Shown here: piece after piece, positions 17,595 through 25,182 of the stretch | Numbering within the stretch: position 1 is the stretch's first letter | How the letters are laid out: each line of letters opens with the position of its first letter | NCBI RefSeq assembly: GCF_009711165.2 | Contig: NZ_WMID02000033.1 | Location: 1-64,000, forward strand | DNA from: Flavobacterium sp. MC2016-06 | Lineage (GTDB): Bacteria > Bacteroidota > Bacteroidia > Flavobacteriales > Flavobacteriaceae | Direction: 5' to 3' | DNA: 64,000 bases | The notes under the pieces: generated by a model | Databases searched by the model: none | The model's input: the letters and a program-made list of their open reading frames with translations, nothing else | What the model was told of the DNA's origin: nothing | Position numbers and translations under genes: made by a program

Positions 17595-17990
17595 TTAAGA
17601 GTTTAATTGACTAATAATTTCTTCTTTTTGAATGTTTTTCTTTACACAATCAATAAGATAACTAGATAAATCATTGATATTTTCGTCTAAGAAATCAAAC
17701 TTCCTGCAATACTTTTTAAGCATGTTTAATTCATCGTCAGTAATTTTTCCATCAGCCCAAATGATACGTGTAAAATCGTACAAATATTCTATCCTCGTGT
17801 TTAGTTCTTCCGGAATAATTAGTTCTGAGTTAATTGGGTTTAGAAAAAGCTTATCCAATTCTTCTCTAGGAATGCCGCGTTCATCGGCAAAATGATATAG
17901 CATTTGAAGTTCTAACACATCAAATTTATCATCGCATAATGCCATTTGATATAATCTCAAAAAATGGCTTTTTAGTTCTAGTGTTATCAT
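17595..17990 (-). CDS. TerB-like domain protein
   Basis: 131 residues, all helical, with two related acidic turns: CDDKFDVLELQMLYHFADERG near 18-38 and WADGKITDDELNMLKKYCRKF near 78-98. This duplicated D-x-K-x-(D/T)-x-x-E pattern is typical of the TerB/TerB-like fold, linked to metal and envelope stress systems. It belongs to the E3 operon, between an Excalibur-type lipoprotein and the coiled-coil membrane protein. Confidence 0.68.
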   Translation of the reverse strand: MITLELKSHFLRLYQMALCDDKFDVLELQMLYHFADERGIPREELDKLFLNPINSELIIPEELNTRIEYLYDFTRIIWADGKITDDELNMLKKYCRKFDFLDENINDLSSYLIDCVKKNIQKEEIISQLNS

Positions 17991-18004
17991 GTTTTTTGGT
18001 TTGG

Positions 18005-18268
18005 TTATTTTAAAGATTCACATACTTTTCCATCTCCGTCTGCATCTAAGTTTTTATAACAGCTTTTATTACTGTTGTAAGCTGCTTGTGCCTGTGCTTG
18101 AGTTGCAAAATCACCACAGGTTTTTGTTGGACAATTTGAACTTGAACTTGAGCCAGTATTTAAACCTGAAGATTCACTTAGTGAGTCCGATGATTCTGAA
18201 CAAGAGATTGCAATTGTTACTAATGTTAGAAGTGAAAAGAGAATTACTGTAATTTTTTTATGTTTCAT
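18005..18268 (-). CDS. Lipoprotein with Excalibur-like Ca-binding motif
   Basis: 87 residues: lipoprotein signal with lipobox AISC (Cys23), a Ser-rich linker, then CGDFATQAQAQAAYN...CYKNLDADGDGKVCE. The ending DxDGDGxxCE with two Cys pairs fits the Excalibur extracellular calcium-binding motif, also seen next to nucleases and competence proteins. It sits 8 nt after the DUF4236 gene and 14 nt before the TerB-like gene in the E3 operon. Confidence 0.75.
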   Translation of the reverse strand: MKHKKITVILFSLLTLVTIAISCSESSDSLSESSGLNTGSSSSSNCPTKTCGDFATQAQAQAAYNSNKSCYKNLDADGDGKVCESLK

Positions 18269-18276
18269 TGTTGCTA

Positions 18277-18501
18277 TTATTTTAGATGATAAATTATAAA
18301 AGAAAGAAGCCCGATAAAGGCAAAAATCAGCATGCAGCCACTACTTTGATATCTTACTCCAGAAATTCCAGTTTTTGTAGAATACCCTTTGTTGCTAAAA
18401 GTTCCCATTTTAGTTCTTAAACTTGGAGAAATACCAGATTTACTTACGTTTAAGCCAAATCCTCCTCCAAGTTTTATCCTTTTTTGAAATCGAAAGCCCA
18501 T
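18277..18501 (-). CDS. DUF4236 family protein
   Basis: 74 residues. The beginning MGFRFQKRIKLGGGFGLNVSKSGISPSL is the diagnostic DUF4236 signature (GFRFRKRxKLxPGxRLNxSKSGxSxSxG). A C-terminal hydrophobic helix (CMLIFAFIGLLSFIIYHL) would anchor it in the membrane. The family is common in phage and conflict-related neighbourhoods but has no proven function. E3 operon, second gene. Confidence 0.82.
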   Translation of the reverse strand: MGFRFQKRIKLGGGFGLNVSKSGISPSLRTKMGTFSNKGYSTKTGISGVRYQSSGCMLIFAFIGLLSFIIYHLK

Positions 18502-18507
18502 GATAAA

Positions 18508-18714
18508 TTAGCTGGTGTGGCAATCTGGGCAGCAAGTTTTACAGCCATTAGACTTTGAGTAAGTTTTCTTTGCTTCTGCAACTGCGGGTTTACAGCTTGA
18601 AAATTCACCTAAATATTTTCTATTTACTGAAGATGGTAAATAGATGCAATCTGATGTGTGAACTTCGTGATCACCATTTAATTGCGCATTCTGATTTACA
18701 TAATAATTTTTCAT
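18508..18714 (-). CDS. Small Cys-rich protein, first gene of E3 operon
   Basis: 68 residues without signal peptide: MKNYYVNQNAQLNGDHEVHTSDC at the start, a KYLGEFSSCKPAVAEAKK middle part and NGCKTCCPDCHTS at the end. The Cys/His spacing suggests a small zinc-binding fold. Similar short proteins beginning NYYVN-NAQ-NGDHEVH are known in several bacterial phyla, function unknown. It starts 31 bp after promoter element E3 and leads six tightly packed genes (gaps 3-14 nt). Confidence 0.72.
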   Translation of the reverse strand: MKNYYVNQNAQLNGDHEVHTSDCIYLPSSVNRKYLGEFSSCKPAVAEAKKTYSKSNGCKTCCPDCHTS

Positions 18715-18744
18715 GATTTTTAATTTTGGTTGGTACTTGAAAAT

Positions 18745-18798
18745 TTAATTATTCAAATGTAAACCCGATAAAAACCAGTATTTTACGGAAATCCATAA
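18745..18798 (-). promoter_or_regulatory. Shared regulated promoter, copy E3
   Basis: On the gene strand TTATGGATTTCCGTAA (18798-18783; inverted repeat with one mismatch), 21 nt, then TACATTTG, a perfect -7 box. Same architecture and almost the same bases as E1 and E2. It drives the six-gene operon 18714-15416. Confidence 0.77.
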
Positions 18799-18823
18799 TT
18801 CCTACTAACTATGTTTTAGGCAT

Positions 18824-18847
18824 AAAAAAAGCTCCAGAAGGAGCTTT
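18824..18847 (-). terminator. Terminator after response regulator copy 2
   Basis: On the minus strand AAAGCTCC, loop TTCT, GGAGCTTT, then a T-run; separates module 2 from promoter E3. Confidence 0.8.
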
Positions 18848-18875
18848 AAAATGTGAAATAACGTTATATAAGATT

Positions 18876-19544
18876 TTAGATAATCCCCATATCTTTAGTT
18901 ATAGAAACTAAATGAACAGTATTGTTTGCCTTAAAAAAATCTTTAAGTCTCGAAAGTCTTTTTTCCATAGCGCTTTTGCTGTTGGGTTTGATATCTGTAC
19001 TTTTAAAAATTTCTATAATTTCATCTTGCGAAGTTCCTGCAGCTAGATGTTTTAGAATTTTAATGTCGACATGATCAATTTCATAATTATTTTTTTCCTG
19101 TAATGCAGAAGCAACTTCTGGTGAAATAAATTTTTGATCGGAAGTTGAAATTAGATGAATCGCTTTTTTCAACTCTTCAATACTATTTAAACCCTTGAGC
19201 ACAAAACCATCGATTTCGGCATTGTCAAAAAGTGATTTAATGCGATAACTTTTATCTTCTACAGAATAAACAATGATTTTAATGTTAGGCTGTAATTCAC
19301 GTACTTTTTGAACGAGTTCATCTCCATTAGCAATGTTAGTTTCACGATGGTCTTTTTTAAACGAAAGATCACTAATTAATAAATCGAATGGTTCATTTTG
19401 ATGAATTGCTGCGCGTATTTTTAAAAATGCGTCATCACAAAATTTTGTATGTTGAAAATTTAAAAGATTTAAATCTTTTAAGACTTGTACAATTCCCAAG
19501 TTCATAGCATCAAGGTCTTCTGCAATTATTATTTTTTGTAGCAT
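18876..19544 (-). CDS. NarL-type response regulator, module copy 2
   Basis: 222 residues, the same length as copy 1 and clearly paralogous throughout. Receiver domain with AED, phospho-acceptor Asp59 in LLISDLSF and Lys in GFVLKG, then a LuxR-type HTH (HVDIKILKHLAAGTSQDEI) from about 150. It starts 7 nt after kinase copy 2. The recognition helices of the two copies are very similar (SAMEKRLSRLKDFF vs STIEKRIAKLKDFF), so both could bind the same operators. Confidence 0.92.
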   Translation of the reverse strand: MLQKIIIAEDLDAMNLGIVQVLKDLNLLNFQHTKFCDDAFLKIRAAIHQNEPFDLLISDLSFKKDHRETNIANGDELVQKVRELQPNIKIIVYSVEDKSYRIKSLFDNAEIDGFVLKGLNSIEELKKAIHLISTSDQKFISPEVASALQEKNNYEIDHVDIKILKHLAAGTSQDEIIEIFKSTDIKPNSKSAMEKRLSRLKDFFKANNTVHLVSITKDMGII

Positions 19545-19551
19545 AAAAAAC

Positions 19552-21261
19552 TTATTTAGGCATGGATATTTTTACTTTAAAACCTCTACTAGGTTCAGTG
19601 TCAAAATTAATAGTTCCTTTTATGGCTAGAATACGGTTTTCCATATTCTGTAAACCATTTTTAATAATGTGTTTTTTTTCGTTTCCTTTCCCATTATCAG
19701 TATAGTCAATAAACAGATTATTCGAATTAATGTCAAACTTTACAACAACCAAAGAAGCGTCGCTGTGCTTTTTCATATTAACCATTAATTCCTGTAAAAC
19801 TCTATGAATCGTAACTTTTTTTATATCATCAATTAAATCCCAATTAACCGTTTCGATACTATTAATAATAACATTTGTCTGGTCAGTATTATAAGTTGAA
19901 AGCATCTCCTTTAAGTTATCTGCATAATTTGCTCCCGTATCAATATCATTATTCTCTCTCGAAATGCCGCGTACACGGGTGTAGATATGATCTAGTTTTT
20001 TTAATAATGTTTCTTTACTCTGAGTAGTTGCTATTGGCTGTGTTTGAGTAAAAGTTATGGCATTAAAAACATCATTGGCTAATTCGTCATGAATATCTTT
20101 GGCAATTCTGGTTTCGGTATCGTAAGCCGTTTTTATTTTTACAATTCGAGTTTTGTTTTGATGGTCTTTTTTTAGATAAATTATAGTAAGTAAAAGAATG
20201 ATAAATCCAGAGAAAAGTACAATTCTTTGAATTTTAGATTTTTGAAGCGTTACTAAATCCTCTGCTTTTTCTAAACGAAGTTTCTGGTTTTCATCCTTCT
20301 CTTTTTTAGAATCGTATTTAATTTTGGCAAACTTATTTTTAAAGTTATTCCTAATATTGATTATGCTATCGTTTAGCGTAATATATTTTTGTGCATAATG
20401 TGTGCTTTCACTGCCTGAATGATTCAAAATTAAAAATTGCAAACCTTCCAGTCGTTCATCAATACTATTTAGTTTTGTGGCAGTTTTGTAAGCATCTAAA
20501 GCATATTGATTGGATTTTTTGGACTCTATTTTGGCATAATATTCAGCTAAGTGAAGATTACTTTCAATACTACCATAAATATCATCCTCTTGGTTTCTCA
20601 TTTCAAGACTTTCATTCATTAATAAAAGACCTTTTTCGTTGATTCCTTTTTTAAAATAAGCATAGCCTAAGTTATCTGTCACTCTTGCTTCGCTAAATAT
20701 TTTGGATTTGCTGTCTGCTGTTTTTTTATTTAGAATGGATTCTAAAATAGTGATCGCTTTATCATATTTTTTTTGCTGAATGTAAACAACTGCAATATTG
20801 CTTAAAGGCGCCTGTTTGGTTACAGAATCAGTACAATCTTTCATTGCTTCTTTATAATAATAAACAGCATCATTATAAAGTAAAAGTTCTTTATCAGCAA
20901 TACCAAAGTAGTTGTTTATAGAAACAGTGTAAATATCTCTTTTTTTGATATAAGGTAATGCTTCAGTCAGTGTTTCTTTGCTTCCGTAATAATCTCCGTT
21001 TATTTGCTGAATAGAAGCCATTTTAGTAAGGCAGAATACAATATTAGCACTGTCTTTTAAAGTTTCGTATGCAATTTTTGCCTTATTGAAGTTATAGAAA
21101 GAAACATTAAAATTTTTCTTCTCAAAGTTCTCTATTCCTTTTTCTCTAAAACTAATTGCCTCTTTTTTAATAGGTTTTGTATTAACAGTAATAGTTTTCT
21201 TTTCCTTGCACGATAGAAGAAAAAGAAAAACAATAAAACAAAAAAACGGGGATCGTAGCAT
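19552..21261 (-). CDS. TPR-containing sensor histidine kinase, module copy 2
   Basis: 569 residues, paralogue of the kinase at 11496-13202 with the same start MLRSPFFCF. Layout: N-terminal anchor (LFLLSCKEKK), TPR array, coiled coil, one membrane helix near 345-362 (IVLFSGFIILLLTIIYL), HisKA_3 with His in IAKDIHDELANDV, ATPase domain with LQELMVNMKKHSDA and DNGKG. The C-terminal halves are closest in sequence, while the TPR region differs more, consistent with a common output and diverged inputs. Confidence 0.92.
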   Translation of the reverse strand: MLRSPFFCFIVFLFLLSCKEKKTITVNTKPIKKEAISFREKGIENFEKKNFNVSFYNFNKAKIAYETLKDSANIVFCLTKMASIQQINGDYYGSKETLTEALPYIKKRDIYTVSINNYFGIADKELLLYNDAVYYYKEAMKDCTDSVTKQAPLSNIAVVYIQQKKYDKAITILESILNKKTADSKSKIFSEARVTDNLGYAYFKKGINEKGLLLMNESLEMRNQEDDIYGSIESNLHLAEYYAKIESKKSNQYALDAYKTATKLNSIDERLEGLQFLILNHSGSESTHYAQKYITLNDSIINIRNNFKNKFAKIKYDSKKEKDENQKLRLEKAEDLVTLQKSKIQRIVLFSGFIILLLTIIYLKKDHQNKTRIVKIKTAYDTETRIAKDIHDELANDVFNAITFTQTQPIATTQSKETLLKKLDHIYTRVRGISRENNDIDTGANYADNLKEMLSTYNTDQTNVIINSIETVNWDLIDDIKKVTIHRVLQELMVNMKKHSDASLVVVKFDINSNNLFIDYTDNGKGNEKKHIIKNGLQNMENRILAIKGTINFDTEPSRGFKVKISMPK

Positions 21262-21312
21262 AAAACTTACTTTCCCCGAATTTAGTAATTATTTATATAC
21301 CAAAAATTTTAT

Positions 21313-21510
21313 TTAGTGATCTTCTGGTCCTGGAGGCGGTGGCGGTGGCGGTACCGGAGTATCACCAGGACCATCTGCATAAGATGGTGCTACAGGATTA
21401 ATATTCTTTTTTACCTCATTTTTTGTTTGAGTATCATATTCGTCGGCGGTGCATGAAAATAATGTTGTACATAATAGTGTTAACGCACCCAAAAAGATTA
21501 GCTTTTTCAT
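21313..21510 (-). CDS. Proline-rich small lipoprotein, module copy 2
   Basis: 65 residues: signal with lipobox LFSC, TADEYDTQTKNEVKKNINPV, PSYADGPGD, then TPVPPPPPPPGPEDH. It is homologous to the 62-residue protein of module 1, with a longer tail after the seven-proline run. The gap to the kinase is again 51 nt. Conserved signal, middle and tail with variable linkers are what one would expect of a co-evolving signal or co-sensor. Confidence 0.8.
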   Translation of the reverse strand: MKKLIFLGALTLLCTTLFSCTADEYDTQTKNEVKKNINPVAPSYADGPGDTPVPPPPPPPGPEDH

Positions 21511-21547
21511 TTTTATTAATGTTAAAAGTTAGGATGGGTATTGCTGT

Positions 21548-21562
21548 CCGGAACTTTTCCAG
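21548..21562 (-). promoter_or_regulatory. Conserved leader hairpin before lipoprotein, copy 2
   Basis: Identical 15-nt stem-loop to copy 1 (CTGGAAAAGTTCCGG on the transcribed strand), 38 nt before the start codon. Confidence 0.45.
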
Positions 21563-21646
21563 ATCTTATCAATAGCCAAATGATTTTGGGAAGTGAAGTG
21601 CGTAGAACTATAAAATTTTATTTATACTTCCCGGATAAAGTCCGTT

Positions 21647-21690
21647 TTACGGTTTTCCGCACTTTTAATAGAACTAGTTTTGTACTTTTG
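21647..21690 (+). promoter_or_regulatory. Operator-related promoter for divergent membrane gene, copy 2
   Basis: TTACGGTTTTCCGCAC (21647-21662), 20 nt, then the perfect -7 box TACTTTTG (21683-21690). It aligns base for base with 13587-13630 and matches the core of the E operators. The leader to ATG 21849 is about 150 nt. Confidence 0.6.
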
Positions 21691-21848
21691 ATTTTAGACC
21701 TGCAGATCAAAGTATTACTTGATTCTGAGGCAAAGGAACAACGATTATGAGCCTGCATTGATACGGAATTCCGAGAGTTCCGAATTTTACTGAAACCCTT
21801 AAAGAATCCGATAAAAAAATCCTAAAACCCTTAAAAATCCGATTGTCT

Positions 21849-22985
21849 ATGCAAAACATTACTCAAGAAAAAATTGAAAATGATTATAAAGAAGCTATTA
21901 GAAATAAGTATGTTAGTCAAAAAGAGTCGGATGAATATTCTTATTATTTAGATAATCCATCACAAGCACTTCTAAGAGATTTATGTAGGGAAATTTTAAA
22001 GTCAAATCCAAGAACTGACGATTTAAATGTGTACAGAATTTTTTTTAAAGATGACTTTGATCCAAATGATGAAAATACTTCTGCTCCATATACTGATAAA
22101 TTTAGAAAAATTGGAGATTTATACAGAGAAGGAAAAAAGTCGACAAAAATCAATACTTTAGATTTAGCTGCAATTTTGGTTGATTTTCAGCCAAGACCTT
22201 TTAAAAAATTTAAAGAAAAAGGATTTATTGAAATAGATAAAATAGAAGGTCCTGCTGGACCAACAAGAAATCCTTATCGACCAGAAATATTTTTTGCGAA
22301 AATTGATGATAAGCAAGAAGGGGAAAATATTATTGAAATTAAAGAAGTATATTTTAAAGAAGATAAAAATCTAACAAAAGATGAAAGTTTAATAGAGGAA
22401 GATATTTTAGATGAAGAAGAAGATTTATGGGAAGAAGAAATTTTGAATGGGGTTGAAATTCCAAATGGAGAAGAAAATTCAATGATGGAAGAAAGCCCAA
22501 AAGAAGATGTAAGTTCAGTAGAAGTCGTTCAATCTGTTGGATTTTTTGGAGAAGTTAAAAAAAGAAGTTTTATTGAAAGAATACTAGAAAATTCAAAACG
22601 AACTATAATAGCGACAGCAATTATTTTTAGTTTAATAGCTATAGGTACATTAGGAACAGTAATCTATTTTGAATTTTTAAAAAAAGGGTGTATACAATGG
22701 TCTGGCGATCATTACGATGAGGTAAGTTGTGAATTGGAAGTGCAAGGAGCAGGAACATTTAATTCTCCTGAAACTTATGATGAAAGGATTATAAACCTTA
22801 GAAGGATTCAGGTTTGTGACACAACAACATTTTTTATAAACAATAAAGCAGTTGTGTGGTATGCAAAAGTAGGGGACAATGCAGAATTTTTTAACACGCA
22901 CGGAATGCATCCAGAAAATGGAAAGGCATTAAGACCTGTAACTCATTATATTATTAATAAGTACGTTAAAAATCATTGTAAATAA
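21849..22985 (+). CDS. Single-pass membrane protein of the module, long form
   Basis: 378 residues from ATG 21849 (an in-frame TTG lies 6 nt upstream). The cytoplasmic domain of about 125 residues is homologous to the short paralogue (LRDLCREILKSN, DDLNVYRIFF, VDFQPRPFKKFKEK). A very acidic linker follows (DEEEDLWEEEILNG), then one membrane helix near 247-270 (TIIATAIIFSLIAIGTLGTV), then a periplasmic domain with GCIQWSGDHYDEVSCE, VCDTTTFFINNKAVVWYAK and a final NHC. The Cys residues suggest disulfides. No known family recognised. It may be an accessory sensor or output of the two-component module (inference). Confidence 0.78.
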   Translation: MQNITQEKIENDYKEAIRNKYVSQKESDEYSYYLDNPSQALLRDLCREILKSNPRTDDLNVYRIFFKDDFDPNDENTSAPYTDKFRKIGDLYREGKKSTKINTLDLAAILVDFQPRPFKKFKEKGFIEIDKIEGPAGPTRNPYRPEIFFAKIDDKQEGENIIEIKEVYFKEDKNLTKDESLIEEDILDEEEDLWEEEILNGVEIPNGEENSMMEESPKEDVSSVEVVQSVGFFGEVKKRSFIERILENSKRTIIATAIIFSLIAIGTLGTVIYFEFLKKGCIQWSGDHYDEVSCELEVQGAGTFNSPETYDERIINLRRIQVCDTTTFFINNKAVVWYAKVGDNAEFFNTHGMHPENGKALRPVTHYIINKYVKNHCK

Positions 22986-22987
22986 TC

Positions 22988-24337
22988 TTAAGATAAAAAA
23001 CCGCTAAACCACAATCCAGATTGTTTAATGGTTCTTTGCTGTGTTTCAAAATCAACATAAACCAATCCAAATCGGGCATTGTAGCCTTCGGCCCATTCAA
23101 AATTGTCGGTAAGACTCCAGACAAAATAGCCGTCTACTTTGTAGCCTTCTTTTTTGAGTTTGAGAATTTGCTCTAAATGGTCTTGAATATAATGTACACG
23201 TTTAATATCATATACTTTTCCGTTGGTAAGTGTGTCTGGAAAAGCGGCACCGTTTTCGGTTATGATAATTTTTTTAATGTTATAGTCATTAAATTTTTTG
23301 AGTACATGGTAAAGAGCAGGAGGGTAGACTTCCCAGCCCATTTCGGTAGAAATAACATTTCTTTTTTCGGCACTGATTAATTCGGCACCTATATACGGAA
23401 TCAAAACAGAAGATTTCACAACCTCTCGTGTGTAACATTGCAGGCCTATAAAATCAAAATCGAAAGCCAGATTACTTAAATCGTCTTCTAAAATATAATT
23501 GTTTAGTTTTTTAAGAACCGGAAGATCATTTTGCGGATAACCAAGACCAAGAATAGGTTCTATAAAAGTTCTATTAAGAAGCGTATCAACACGTTTTGCA
23601 GCTTGTATATCGGCAGGTTTTTCTGTAGCAGGCTCAATATGAGTGCAGGAAAAAGTAGTACCAATATTAGCATTAGAAACTAAATTACGTATTATTTTTG
23701 CGCCCGCAGCAGTAGACAAAGTTACATGATGCATGGCTTTTAAATAATTGGTAATGCCTTTTTTTCCAGGAGCATGAATACCCAGAAAATAACCCGCTCC
23801 AGTAAAAACAGACGGTTCGTTTATTACCATCCAGTTTTTTACACGATCGCCAAAATGCTTCGCGCATACCTCTACATATTCAGAAAACCACGAGACACAA
23901 TTTCTATTGGTCCAGCCTCCTTTTTCTTCTAGAGCATGCGGAAGATCCCAATGGTAAATAGTTACCCAAGGTTCTATATTCGATTCTAGTAAATAATCAA
24001 TGATTTTGTTGTAATAATCTATGCCTGCTTGATTAACAGGATGAGTTCCTGTAGGCATAATTCGAGCCCAGCTGATAGAAAATCTAAAATTCGGAATGTT
24101 TAATTCCTTTATTAAATTAATATCACTTTCGTACGAATTGTAAAAATCGCAAGCGGTAATGGCATGATGCCCATTTTTAATTTTACCTTTTTTGGAAGTG
24201 AAAATGTCCCAGATAGAACTTCCTTTTCCGTCGGCATCAGGTGCGCCTTCAATTTGAAAAGCGGCGGTAGAAACACCCCACAAGAAATCTTCACCAAATT
24301 GGTCTTTATGCAAAAATGAGGTCTCAGCTTTATTCAT
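22988..24337 (-). CDS. Glycoside hydrolase family 1 (beta-glucosidase type)
   Basis: 449 residues, usual GH1 length. Start FLWGVSTAAFQIEGA is the family N-terminal signature. The acid/base Glu174 lies in WMVINEPSVF and the nucleophile Glu361 in KIIITENGAAF; the sugar-binding WSLTDNFEWAEGY is near the C-terminus. No signal peptide, so it probably hydrolyses imported beta-linked disaccharides in the cytoplasm. It is monocistronic and convergent with the long membrane protein gene, the stop codons being only 2 nt apart. Confidence 0.94.
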   Translation of the reverse strand: MNKAETSFLHKDQFGEDFLWGVSTAAFQIEGAPDADGKGSSIWDIFTSKKGKIKNGHHAITACDFYNSYESDINLIKELNIPNFRFSISWARIMPTGTHPVNQAGIDYYNKIIDYLLESNIEPWVTIYHWDLPHALEEKGGWTNRNCVSWFSEYVEVCAKHFGDRVKNWMVINEPSVFTGAGYFLGIHAPGKKGITNYLKAMHHVTLSTAAGAKIIRNLVSNANIGTTFSCTHIEPATEKPADIQAAKRVDTLLNRTFIEPILGLGYPQNDLPVLKKLNNYILEDDLSNLAFDFDFIGLQCYTREVVKSSVLIPYIGAELISAEKRNVISTEMGWEVYPPALYHVLKKFNDYNIKKIIITENGAAFPDTLTNGKVYDIKRVHYIQDHLEQILKLKKEGYKVDGYFVWSLTDNFEWAEGYNARFGLVYVDFETQQRTIKQSGLWFSGFLS

Positions 24338-24686
24338 TCAAAAATACTTTCCTTTTATGCGCTATTAGTGTAAAAAAGAAGATTGCATAGCTCTTAAAAA
24401 AAGCCATTCTTTAAATGATACTAGAAATTTTAGATTGAAGAATTTCATAACGATTAGTTTTATTCAAATTAATAAAACAACTTTAAATTAATGGTAATGT
24501 AAAGGTTATGAAATGGTTAATTGTTTTTTGGAAGCTAGATTAAACAAGGTTTTTCTGAATTGCTGATAAAATAAATTGATGAGATTTATGTAAATCAAAA
24601 ATAAAATTATAAAACATTACTTACATTCTTCCTTACTAATTTAGCCAATATCATTATTAACAATTATAATTTAAAACAAATCAGAC
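24338..24686. other. Intergenic region between GH1 and lipoprotein genes
   Basis: About 350 bp of AT-rich DNA between divergent genes. I see no ORF or strong hairpin. A weak -7-like sequence TAATTTAG lies near 24645, about 35 nt before the lipoprotein start. Confidence 0.3.
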
Positions 24687-25109
24687 ATGAAAACTAAAAA
24701 CATATTATTCGGACTATTATTGAGTATTGGTTTATTTGCAGGATCGTGCAGCAGTGACGACAACGAAGGGGAAACAATTATTCCACTTGCAGGAACTTAC
24801 AATTTAAGTAAAACAGGTACTATTGTAAACGGAGCAGAAGTGCTTGTTGATGCACCGCAAAACGCAAGTGGCTGCAGTAGAGATTACTTAGAGCTAAAAT
24901 TAAGTAATGTAGCAGTTGTAGGTGATTATGACTCAACTGTTAGTGCTTGTGCTTTAACAACGACTGAGGGGACATACGTAAGATCTCACAATGATTTAAC
25001 TCTTGTGGTTAATGGTGTTACTACAACTAGCGATATTATGAATCTTACTAATAAAGAATTGAAAATAAAAGACAAAACTACTGGTATAATCACAGTTTAT
25101 ACGAGATAG
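24687..25109 (+). CDS. Lipocalin-like small lipoprotein
   Basis: 140 residues: signal with lipobox AGSC (Cys21), Ser/Asp-rich tether (SSDDNEGE), then a beta-sheet protein starting LAGTYNLSKTG and ending KELKIKDKTTGIITVYTR. This is the layout of the lipocalin-like domain lipoproteins of Bacteroidota. Two further Cys may pair. No ligand can be inferred. Monocistronic; terminator at 25141-25182. Confidence 0.65.
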   Translation: MKTKNILFGLLLSIGLFAGSCSSDDNEGETIIPLAGTYNLSKTGTIVNGAEVLVDAPQNASGCSRDYLELKLSNVAVVGDYDSTVSACALTTTEGTYVRSHNDLTLVVNGVTTTSDIMNLTNKELKIKDKTTGIITVYTR

Positions 25110-25140
25110 AAAAATCTTTAATTCTTTAGAGATAAAAAAT

Positions 25141-25182
25141 AAAAACGGAAATGACTTTTTTAAAGTTGTTTCCGTTTTTTTT
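25141..25182. terminator. Bidirectional terminator
   Basis: AAAAACGGAAA / TTTCCGTTTTT arms between the lipocalin-like lipoprotein and the convergent multi-PAS kinase, with a long T-run on the plus strand. Confidence 0.8.
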
